Positions 24,751 through 34,776 of a stretch of DNA of 64,000 nt are shown here, piece after piece (the first letter of the stretch is position 1; each line of letters opens with the position of its first letter). The stretch is from Chiua virens (Eukaryota; Basidiomycota; Agaricomycetes; Boletales; Boletaceae). Where the stretch lies: assembly GCA_019787685.1 (NCBI GenBank), contig JAHNUO010000005.1:930001-994000 (forward strand), read 5' to 3'. Below the pieces are notes generated by a model. The model was not told the origin of the DNA. It saw only the letters and a program-made list of their open reading frames with translations, and did no database searches. Made by a program: the position numbers and the translations under genes.

Positions 24751-25283
24751 TATCAATACTAGCTATGTCACTTGACCGTGTCTTTGGAGTTCTTGCCTAC
24801 TATTTGGACTTCCACATCAGATTGTTTGAATACACTTATTTTATTTTCTACATCCTTTAGGACCCTTTCATGAGATGAACACCATCGGATGTTTTTCGGT
24901 TTCTAGGGCTGCTCATCTGTGGTAAAGGTCAGAACTGTTTGATTCTTCCCGACCTTGGCTTCCACTGGACCTACGCCAAGAACGAGCGCATTGAAGGGGT
25001 TGGATGCCCTCTGTGTTCGAGAATGCTCTCGAAGGGATGCTGAGGATATTCAGTCTGGACTCTGAAACTGGGCAATGTCGTCTATTCCCAAGATGGTCTT
25101 TCATCTACACACTGCAAACGTCTGCGCAAACCTCAGCGAAAGGGCTAGGTTGTTAACCCCATCCTCCCCTGATCTCGCACGGACATTGCACGCGTCATTG
25201 GGTTCACGATTGCATTGTCATGGTCGATGGAAATACTGTACACGAGATCACCTGGCCTTTTAAACGTATACCGCAAATCCCCG
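24751..25283. other. convergent intergenic region
   Basis: Lies between the 3' end of the SERINC gene and the 3' end of the inverted S9 peptidase copy. No gene or repeat seen. Confidence 0.5.
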
Positions 25284-27559
25284 TCAGAGCAAGTGTTTGT
25301 CATACCAGTCATGCTCAAGTTGGACCGCTTCCTTGATCGTCTCAGCACGCCGCCAACCGTGCCCTTCGCCCTCAAAGAGCCGGTATTTCACCCTATCCGC
25401 ACCGCCGTGCTCGATGATCGTGTTGACGATCTTCTCAGCCTGCTCGGGAAGAACGACCTTGTCTTCCGCCCCTTGAAGCACCTACACCAGAAGCATAGCA
25501 TGGTCAACACACTGGACGAGGCAGACAAGACACAATGTACACACCAGGAGCGGAGTGACGATCCTGTCCGCATGATTCACAGGACTACGTGCTGCATACA
25601 CATCTGGAATTTCCTGTGGCGTCCCGCCCAATAGCTTGTCCATATACCTCAGCTCAAACTTGTGCGTGAACTGGGCGAGCGAGACAAGATCGGAGATGCC
25701 GTAAGACGACGTCGCCGCCTTGAAGAACCCGGGCTCGGGCGCGACGGACAACGATGCGAGCGTCGTGAACCCCCCTGCGGAGCCGCCTTCGACGGCGACG
25801 CGCGCACCGTCGATCAGTGAATGGGGTGCAGCTGCGAGGAGCTTTGCAGCATCCTGGCAATCTTGGATGTCGACGACGCCCCAGTTCCCGGCGAGACGGG
25901 ATCTGGAACGAATCTGGTGAGAAAATACGCGGGAAGCCAAGTGGGGGTATTCACATGTATTCCCGGCCATAACCTGACGAACCGCCGTAATTCACGTCCA
26001 GCCTGTGCAAACGACGTGGTTCACGTGAGAGCCGTAGGCCAGGTCGCGGCATGCTTACCATGCGTAGCCGCGACTCGTGTAGTACAGCTTTCCCCAGCTG
26101 AGGACTTGTGCTGCCATGCTGGTAGGGCCACCGTGAGCGCTGACAATGCAGGGGGGCTTTTCGCCAGGGATACTCGACCCCGTGTAGTTGGGATTCTTGG
26201 GCGCATAGTACACTACGTAAAGCGGCTTGTTATCTCTGTACAATGTGATTGGCTGAGGAGGAGAGATATACGCTTCGTTGCCCGTCGTCGCTTGGGGGGA
26301 ACTGGACTTGAGAAGTTGATACGAGGGTACAAACGACGACCCAGAGAACGTGCATGAAAATATACCACCCGGTGTATCGCTTTTGCTCGCGCCGAAGACG
26401 ATTGACTGCCCATTTCTCTGAACAACACGACTGGCGACCGAGAAGGGGAAGTCTTTGATCTGAACGATACCCTTCTTGTCAGAGAGGCTGACGATGTACA
26501 ACACATTCCGACCGTCACGGAAAGCGGTGAATGCACCAAACTTGCCATTTCCTCCCACGGGATCAGTCAAGTATCGCGTAAGGGTAAGTCCCAAGGAGCC
26601 AAGCAGGTTCACCAAAGTCTTCCTTGATGGACTCTGGGATCGCGAGCTCAGTGGAAGCTGTCACGGTAGAATAGGTGAACGGGTTTTGGAAGCCGTTCAG
26701 CTCGTCCGAGGTGAACGCCAATGTGGTGTCCGAAACCCATCTGGGGTAACTGACCGACTTGGTGAGCAGTTCCCCGGCAACCCGCGTCTTGTTCAAGACC
26801 AAGATCGTGTCCGCCTGGACGAGCACGTCAGCAACGCTGATCACCGATCCTTCCCAAGGCATGTCTGGGTGGTACCACTCCTGCCAGGCGACCTTCGTAC
26901 CCGATGGATTGAACACTGGGGCCGCATAGAAATCCGCGCCGGCGACGAGCGGGAAGACTGCCTTTCGAGTCGTGTTGATGACGCACAGCGTCGTGACGAC
27001 GGTTTGGGGCGTATCGATACGTGTGATCTTCCAGAACTGGATACCAGGAGATCATGGCGTACGGGGTGAATGGCAAAGTTGGCGTATCTGTACTTTGGAT
27101 TATCTACGTCCAAATCCGAGATCAGTTTTGAGGATGACAGTAGATCCGTCATGACGAGAACTACCTGGTGTGACTGGCTCGGGTTGGGCATTCCCCACCG
27201 CCTTGATAGAGTACACGCGATTATCGGCAGAGTTGGAGAAGTAGAGGGTACCTCCATAAGCGACCGCCGCAGCACCTCCATACTCCTGAACGCCGGTACG
27301 CGCGCTATACGGAGATGGCAAGACGTCCCGTTGGGAGAGGGTATCAACGATCACGTAGCGAGCGTTATCTTCTGAACGTGGTTCTATGTGGTAAATGTTG
27401 TTGTTGACGGAGTCGACGAAGAGATCAGCAAAGGAGATGCTCTAGGCAAACGTAAGATTGGTGAGGTATGACGGCCGGACGAGATGGACTCACGCCTTGG
27501 ACGATGGACTCTGGGGTAATGGGCGATTCCCACTTTCCATAGGGCGCAGTTTGCGCCAT
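25284..27559 (-). pseudogene. S9 prolyl-oligopeptidase-family gene, inverted copy 1, frameshifted
   Basis: Same family and exon layout as the two intact copies at 30377-32640 and 34777-37045, but on the opposite strand. It starts MAQTAPYGKWESPITP and keeps the beta-propeller half and the hydrolase half with HGGP, GGSAGGF (nucleophile Ser), GAEDK (Asp) and GEGHGW (His). Compared base by base with the other copies it has three extra single bases in the long third exon, near 27037, 27020 and 26565 on the plus-strand numbering. The first two shift the frame by two and lead to a stop at about 26841. The third restores the frame, so the net gain is three bases. As written, the product is truncated before the catalytic half. 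Sequencing errors or an unusual splice cannot be excluded. The intron positions match the other copies. Confidence 0.8.
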
Positions 27560-27853
27560 GGCTGTAACTTGGTGGTCCTAGAAATCAAGCTGGATTCCTT
27601 GATATTATTATACTTTCGCCATCTAGATGATCACACGGTAATGATCTGATGGGACTATCTGATGAAAAGTGTCTCCACTCATCACCAAGCTCAGTTTTAG
27701 AGTAAGACCCGTACGATTCGGAAGGAATTCAATGAACCACGCAAGAGATGGGTGTGATGTGATCAGTACCACGAGACCAAATGGCACCAGGTGTGTATCG
27801 ACGAAGTGAGGTAGATGAGAATGCAAAGGTCGCCGTGTGTCCACCATGTCACG

Positions 27854-28479
27854 TTACGATGAGCCCGTAGCAGTAGGATTAACGCCATACTTCCTGCTCA
27901 CCCTGCGCAGAGGCCTGGTGACTGGTTTTTTACATAGCTCGTCTAACAGCGCCGCAACCTTCTGCTGCGCCTCGACTTTCTCCTGTTGGACATGCTTCAG
28001 TTCTACGTCTCGACGGTGGGCGATCTGCGCCTCGTCTGAAAGAAGTAAAAGCAACTTCAAAGAGTGCGTGATGGAGAGCAGCGAATTTGCTGCCCTGACC
28101 TGCTTCCGATCACGAGTAGGCAGCTTAATCGCGGTGAAGGGAGGAAAGAGACATGCCATGGACTCGGCACGCGATTCTGCTTGAAATGACTCCTGGGCAA
28201 TGCGAAACTTGTCCTTGTCGTCGATCTAACGATTTTTCAGGATAATGACATGCATCGATACAACGGAAAACGCACTGAAGCAAGGCTAACGATGTCGACC
28301 ATGCCATCCACGAGGACTTCTATCTCGGCATCTAACTTTTTGTTCCACTCCTCTTCGATGTTGTCGAGGTACTCGTCCGAGTTTTGGTCGACGAGCGCGC
28401 TAACTGCGCCGCGTTGATGAAGTGTCGCTGTTGGAAGAGCAGACGGGCGGGAGACGTCTGTTTGAGGTGGTTCAGACAT
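27854..28479 (-). CDS. MED22: Mediator subunit Med22 (Srb6)
   Basis: Head-module subunit of the Mediator complex that links transcription factors to RNA polymerase II; it pairs with Med11. Three exons: 28479-28276, 28225-28157 and 28099-27854. The family core is visible: LDNIEEEWNKKLDAEIEVLVDGMVDIV, then SLAS/IDDKDKFRIAQESFQAE, SRAESM, VRAANSLLSITHSLKLLLLLSDE, and a coiled C-terminus of about 55 residues. The second intron (28100-28156, 57 nt) must use a GC donor (GCATGT) to join ESM to VRAAN as in other Med22 proteins. If it is retained, it stays in frame and adds 19 residues. The start codon is 108 bp from that of RAD51D on the other strand. Confidence 0.88.
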
Positions 28480-28587
28480 GCATCCAGTTGGTTGGGCGTC
28501 GCGTCGAATGCCACAACTTGCACTTGGTCCACCACAAACAAAACAGACTACGCGTCTAGCTAATCACCAGCGTGTCAAAAGACCCGT
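28480..28587. promoter_or_regulatory. bidirectional promoter between MED22 and RAD51D
   Basis: Only 108 bp separate the two divergent start codons, so both 5' UTRs and core promoters must lie in or overlap this segment. No TATA box is evident. Both flanking starts are well supported, which makes the shared promoter an inference from geometry. Confidence 0.6.
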
Positions 28588-29843
28588 ATGCGACTCCAGT
28601 CATTGATCCCGACAATTCCAAGTGATTTGGTCGCTGCTCTCGAGGCCTGCGGGGTCAGAACAGAAGCCGATCTCCTATTCTCCGGGACTCCAATTGACAT
28701 CCTCCAAAGACTACCACCTGGTACAGTCAGCCTTGCGGATCTCAAAACATATATCACGTTGGTTGCGCAGAGCACGTCTGCTCCTGGTGTCCAGGGGAAT
28801 GAGTTGTACGAACAAGAACTACACAGACGACGCGACTGTGATACGGATATTACCTGCGGCGTGAACGAACTCGACGCGTTGGTCGGTGGTTTTGGAAACG
28901 GTCGGGTCTTCGAGATTTCTGGTGATAGAGGATCAGGAAAGACGGTATGGAAAGCGTGAACTCATGGTCGTATCCAGGATATCCTCATCTGCGATATAGA
29001 CGCTCGTATTGCAGATTGCTCTGCGGTTGTTAGTGGCACAACGAGAAACATCTGTCCTGTGGATGGACACTATAGGGGACTTTTCTGTCGAGCGGACCAG
29101 TCAAGTTGCCCAACAGTTTCATGGAGAGGTGACGATCTCTTGGTTCGGTTCTCTCGATTAGGCTGAGGACATGGAGGGTTCCTCCACAGTGCTAGAACGA
29201 TTACGAGTCTCGGTTGTCCTGAACATCGAAGCTGCACATATTCTTCTCGAGCACCTCGAAGCTTCATTGAATGTGCGTATAATCGTTTGCTTTCAGACGT
29301 AGGTGACGCAAGGACATCAGTCCAATCCAGTGTCGGTGTCTAGAATTCGCTTGGTTGTCATTGATTCGGTTACCCCCCTTCTGGCACCCCCTCTCAGTGC
29401 CGTATCGTCTCAGGGACACGCAATCATGACCACCTTTATGCAACACCTTCGCACTCTGGCTCGATCGTATTATCTGGCATTTCTTGTGAGCATTTGTACC
29501 TTTCATATAATCTTCTCTGACGCCTTGGAGGTCGTCAACAATACGTCTGCATCTCCTCTTCACAATTCCTTGTCCGTCTTCCCTTCGACGACTAGGAAAC
29601 CGGCTTTGGGCCCTTCGTTTACCTTCCTCACCGACTGTACCATCTGGCTAGCCAGACGTGAGGACATGATGGATGCTGAAGCGGGGGAATCGATGCATGC
29701 AGTTGAGATCTTCAAATCACGAGCAACGGTGAGAAATTACGGTTTTACGATTCGTCTCTCCTTCTTACTTGAACCAAACCTAGCAATCAAACACGTGGTG
29801 CACGTTCAAAATTCAGAATGGAGTTTTGCGTTCGGCGACATGA
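28588..29843 (+). CDS. RAD51D: RAD51 paralogue, RAD51D-like
   Basis: RecA-fold ATPase of homologous recombination; RAD51 paralogues help load and remodel RAD51 filaments. The N-terminal helical domain is followed by the Walker A motif GDRGSGKT (about residue 115), the LWMDT strand, the LERLRVSVVLNIEAAHILLEHL helix, Walker B RLVVIDSVTPLL, an LRTLARSYYLAFLVVNN segment and the RAD51D-specific RKPALGPSFTF. Exons: 28588-28944, 29000-29128, 29162-29272, 29321-29485, 29531-29728, 29784-29843, about 339 residues. The intron after 29128 would be only 33 nt; a 42-nt alternative (donor GTTCTC at 29149, acceptor at 29190) also keeps the frame. Internal stops in the intron sequences show that splicing is needed. 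The C-terminus (TWCTFKIQNG) is short but natural for the family. Confidence 0.85.
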
Positions 29844-30376
29844 ACATGACTCGATTCGGTGTGAATCGTTGGTCTTCGCTGTCTAATACATTTCTGTCTC
29901 GAGCCAATCGTGTGACAGGCAAAGGAAGAGTTGATTCACATACGGGATCATTGTTCGAGCATTCATCCTTGACACGCTTCCTCCGCATTGGGCTCTCTTC
30001 GCTTCACTTCAGCGCCCCTCACCCAGGTTTCAACCTGCGTTGCTTGCCCCCGACTCACAACATGCATCGATCCCTCGGGTACTTGACTACTTCGGTGATC
30101 ATCGTAAGCATATCTATCTTTGTAGAAGTTCCATACGGTCCAAGAGATCGATATTCAATATTCAGGGGGCGCAGGTCACAGGTCGGCTGCGCGGGAAAAT
30201 TATAGTCCTGTCACCAATCATCGCGTTGCTTCTCCCAGCTGTACGGGTGGGCACTCCAGATACCAGGACAGTCCATGCGTCACACCTTTCAATATGAATT
30301 ACCATGTGACGACTCGGACAGAGAATATGAGTGCGAGAATTCAGGTCGATCCCAGGCCTAGCACCATCTTACAGCC
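29844..30376. other. intergenic region upstream of S9 copy 2
   Basis: 3' UTR of RAD51D and the promoter of the second peptidase copy. No gene, repeat or mobile-element signal noted. The last bases before the ATG (CTTACAGCC) are also found before copy 1 and, as CTTACAACC, before copy 3. Confidence 0.5.
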
Positions 30377-32640
30377 ATGTCACAAACTGCGCCCTATGGA
30401 AAGTGGGAATCACCCATTACCCCAGAGTCCATCGTCCAAGGCGTGAGTCCATCTCATCCGGCCGTCATACCTCACCAGTCTTACGTTTGCCTAGAGCGTC
30501 TCCTTTGCTGATCTCTTCGTCGACCCCACCAACAATAACATTTACCACATAGAACCACGTCCAAAAGAGAGTGCCCGCTATGTGATCGTTGATACCCTCT
30601 CCCAACGGGACGTCTTGCCATCTCCGTATAGCGCGCGTACCGGCGTTCAGGAATACGGAGGTGCTGCGGCGGTCGCTCATGGAGGTACCCTCTACTTCTC
30701 CAACTCTGCCGATAACCGCGTGTACTCTGTCAAGGCGGTGGGGAATGCCCAACCAGAACCAGTCACACCAGGTAATCTTAATCGTCGTCGAGTTACCATC
30801 ATCGTCATGACTGATCTTGGTTGGGACATAGATAACCCAAAGTACAGATACGCCGATTTCGCCGTTCACCCTGTACGCCATGATCTTGTGGTATCCATTC
30901 TGGAAGACCACACCATTGATACACCCCAAACCATCGTCACGACGCTGTGTGTCATCAACACAACTCGAAAAGCAGTTTTCCCCTTCGTCACTGGCGCAGA
31001 CTTCTACGCGACCCCAGTGTTCAATCCATCGGGTACGAAGGTCGCCTGGCAGGAGTGGTACCACCCAGACATGCCTTGGGAAGGATCGTTGATCAACGTT
31101 TCCGACGTGCTCGTCCAGGAGGACACGATCCTGATCTTGAACAAGACTCGGGTTGCTGGAGAACTGCTTACCAAGTCTGTTAGTTACCCCAGATGGGTTT
31201 CAGACACCACATTGGCATTCACCTCGGACGAGTTAAATGGGTTCCAAAACCCGTTCATCTACTCTACCACGACGGGTTCGGTTGAACTCGCGATCCCCGA
31301 GTGTATCAAGGAAGACTTTGGTGCACCTGCTTGGAATCTTGGGAATTACCCCTATGCGATTCTCGACGATCCTGCAGGGGGGAATGGCAAGTTTGGTGCA
31401 TTCACGGCTTTCCGCGACGGTTGCAGTGTACTCTACATTGCCAATCTCTCTGGCAAGAAAAGCATCGTGTCAATCAAAGACTTCCCCTTCTCAATCGCAA
31501 ATCGTGTCGTTCAACGCGGTAACTCGATCGTCTTCAACACGGGGAGAAGCGATGCGCCGGGTGGTATTTTCATGTGTACTTTCACAGGACCCGGGCAGTC
31601 GTTTGCACCTTCCTACCAACTTCTTGAGTCCAGTTCCCCTCAATCCACGACGGGCAACGAGGCGTATATCACTCCCCCTCGGTCGATTACGCTGTACAGG
31701 GATGGGAAACCGCTCTATGTGGTGTACTATGCGCCCAAGAACCCCAAATACTCGGGATCGAGTATTCATGAAGAAAAGCCTCCTTGCATCGTTCATGCTC
31801 ACGGAGGCCCTACGGGCATGGCAGCACAAACACTCAGCTGGGAAAGATTGTATTACACGAGTCGCGGCTACGCCTGGTAAGCCTTTGTTCTAGACCTGGA
31901 GCTCAATGGCGAACTGAGGTTTCTTGAATAGGGTGGACGTGAATTACGGCGGCTCGTCGGGCTATGGTAGGGAATACGTGTAAATACTTGTTACTTCCTT
32001 TCGAGCTGTTTCTCATCCAGCTATTTTTAGAACCCGCCTGGATGGAAACTGGGGCATCGTCGACGTCCAAGACTGCCACGATGCTGCAACGCTGCTCGCA
32101 GCTGCGCCTTATTCACTGATTGACGTCTCCCGTGTTGCCATTCGAGGCGGTTCGGCTGGCGGATTCACAACGCTCGCAGCGGTTTCGTTCGCGCCCAATC
32201 CTGGGTTCTTCAAAGCAGCAGCGTCATCCTTTGGCATATCGGATCTCTTCTCGTTCGCGCAATTTACGCACAAGTATGAACTGAGGTATGGCGACAAGCT
32301 GTTGGGTGGGACGGCGCAGAAAGTCCCGGAGGTGTATGCGGCACGTAGTGCTGTGAACCATGCAGATAAGATTGTGACTCCACTTTTGGTGCGTGCCTCG
32401 TCTTTGGTTAGGATTCCCAGGAGATTGAGGGTTGTCGTAAAGGTACTTCAAGGGGCGGACGACAAGATCGTGCTTCCGGAGCAGGCTGAGAAAATCGTCA
32501 ATACGATTGTTGGTCAAGGTCGTGCGGATAAAGTGAAGTATCGGCTTTTTGAGGGAGAGGGACATGGCTGGCGACGTGCTGAGACGATCAAGGAAGCCGT
32601 TGAACTCGAACATGCCTGGTATGAGAAACACCTGCTCTGA
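30377..32640 (+). CDS. S9 prolyl-oligopeptidase-family serine peptidase, copy 2
   Basis: Alpha/beta-hydrolase with an N-terminal beta-propeller, of the S9 (S9C-like, dipeptidyl/acylaminoacyl-peptidase) type. Such enzymes release dipeptides or acylated residues from short peptides in the cytosol. Six exons (30377-30442, 30495-30771, 30832-31876, 31932-31979, 32031-32388, 32443-32640) give 663 residues with no signal peptide. Catalytic features: oxyanion HGGPTG, YGREY, the nucleophile elbow GGSAGGF, Asp in QGADDKIVLPEQ and His in GEGHGWRR. All are intact, so this is the most credible active copy. The propeller half has YGGAAAVAHGGTLYFSN and VSDTTLAFTSDELNGFQNPF. The intron after the second exon is 60 nt and in frame. 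Substrate is unknown. Confidence 0.9.
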
Positions 32641-33758
32641 TGTGTGATGAGCCGCGTGTGTAGAACAGGAGATGTAATATTACTGTGTAGTGTATGTAAA
32701 TATGGTGCATTGCAATGACTCGGAGACACATAAGATGTACTCGCTGGGTGAAGGAGACGAGGTTACATGAAACATAACAAAATGAAGCGGGAGCACGTAG
32801 CACTCTAGCCGACCTTGACTCGGAATATGGGCAACAACCTTGGGCATGACTTGAAGTATAGTGAGTGATTGGCGGTACTGGGAGACCTTTGGCATTTCCA
32901 GCAGTCTCCATTGGAATATCCATGCGGACTGCTGGTGCATCGATGCACACGTGCGCTCGACGTGGTTCGTCATCCATGCAGGTGATGTGAGCGCGTCCAT
33001 GGCAGCTTGGTTATGGGAACGAGCTCCGAGTCATCATTGCCGAGGTACTTTGGAGCGAGGAACGTGGATCTCATCATAGCCTTCCCGCTCTTCTTGAAAA
33101 ACCCCTCCGGAAGCTTGCATTTTTTTGTCGACGTCAAGTTCCTCTTCGATTGGACCGTACAACCGGAGGAAGAACGGCAGTCTTGGGGTACAGCTACCTC
33201 TTTGACGTCGACATCCATTGCATCATCGTAGGTCTTCTTCGCTTGTCGATGGCACCGCCAACTCCCTCAGAATTCATCCAACACCAGACATCTCCCGCCC
33301 TTCACCTCTACGTTGACCCGTTCTTCTGCGCCGCTTGTTTCGTCGTGCAAGTCAGCAGTGAGGATAAGGAGGGGCACTGTAGTGACACCCAGAAAGGCCA
33401 ACCAGACATTTTCGCGAAAGATGAAAGAGAAGAGAGAAAGCTGTGAATTGGTCTGTCAACATTGTCAACGACAAGCTACTTAGATCTTTAGAGTCAATGA
33501 CAATACTCAGTACCTTTAGTTTCAAGCATGAGCAAACAGACATCTCTCCCCTCAAGCAATTATTCAACATACTAGACGAAACAGATTGGTCTTCTGTGTA
33601 ATCGAGGCGGCGCAGATTAAGGACCAAATATCCTGAACCCCAGGTCCAATGCGCCTGCCAGTGCCTCAAGTTGTACGTGCCCCCTTTGTATCTAACGATG
33701 CATCATCGATTCATCCATCAACAATGCATACAGGTCGATTAAATTCCATGGTCACTTT
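32641..33758. other. intergenic region between S9 copy 2 and the GST relic
   Basis: No gene recognised. Several frames of 70-130 codons exist on both strands (for example 33150-33446 plus) without family motifs or plausible start and splice context. Old gene debris is possible. Confidence 0.45.
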
Positions 33759-34560
33759 CTAGGTCATCATCCTCAAACGCGGATGCCTTTTAGCCTGACC
33801 GGCGACAATACATCCACCAAGCATAGTACTGACAGCCTCAAACGTCCGAACATACTCGAACTTGGCACTTGGATCAAACATTCTGCTCGTACCAGATCAA
33901 TCACCTTCTTTACGCTCTCCCGCTCCATCAACACTTTCATATACCTTTTCAACCTCCTGTGACTGTCTCCGCAAATTTCGTCGGGGGCGAACGTCGCCTT
34001 GGTGGCGATTTGTATCCATGCCAGAAATGGCACGATCGCACAGTCGGCGTTCGCGATCTCCTTTCCGATAGCATACTCTCCTCCATCAAGAGCATCTGGA
34101 TCAGGAAGCAACGAGTGGATCTTCTCTAGTCCTTCGATTAGCTTATCGATGGTCACTGGGACCTTACGCCCGGTCGCGAAGAAAGGTGCCTCCAAATAGT
34201 GGATAGCAGCGTCCATGAAGAACCGCACACAGGCTAGAGCAGTTGGGTTGGACAAAGGCGGAAGGAGGGTGGAGTTTGAGAAGAGATATACAAAGAACTC
34301 GAGGATAATGTATGATTCTGTGACTTTGAAAGAAAGTGGGGAAGAATCTTCGGGATGTGCAGTGGGTCCCCCGTAGTAAGTCAAAGCAGGAATCTACCTG
34401 GGTAATCCATCTGAGTGATGTGTCCAGTGATGTGTCGGTTTCGAGCAACGCGATTTCGACCTGAAGACAGGTGATCAGTAAGTTTCTTTGCACGGAATAT
34501 GAACCACTGATATACCCTGTAGCAGAAAGGTGACAACTTGTGCCGCATTCATAATCGCTC
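33759..34560 (-). pseudogene. glutathione S-transferase-like relic
   Basis: Minus-strand remains of a cytosolic GST with thioredoxin-like N-half and helical C-half. Recognisable pieces are VEIALLETDTS, IPALTYYGGPTAHPED, SPLSFKVTESYIILEF, ALACVRFFMDAAIH, ADCAIVPFLAWI and, in another frame, FDPSAKFEYVRTFEAV. Between VEIALLETD and IPALTYYGG about 20 residues that GSTs need (the strand and the P-loop before the cis-Pro) are missing. Near 33880 the frame must change by one base to continue from ESVKKVIDLV into FDPSAKFEY, which runs to a stop at 33759-33761. No sensible start exon with the usual thiol-binding motif is seen. It lies between S9 copies 2 and 3, in a region of repeated duplication. An unrecognised splice pattern could rescue part of it. 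Confidence 0.65.
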
Positions 34561-34776
34561 ACGACCTCATATGATCCGACATTATAACCACCGTGCCTTT
34601 TCCGTATCCTGATAGTAAGTGATTTTCTCTGGCATGTTTTTTGAGATCTGAAAGAAATGCTTAGACTTGCTAAGTAGTCGAGATGGTCAGGGAGTGATCG
34701 ATTGATCGCTTAGATGACTTGGACGATTGGAGGATATGAACGAGGGAATCCGATTTCATAATACCACCTTACAACC

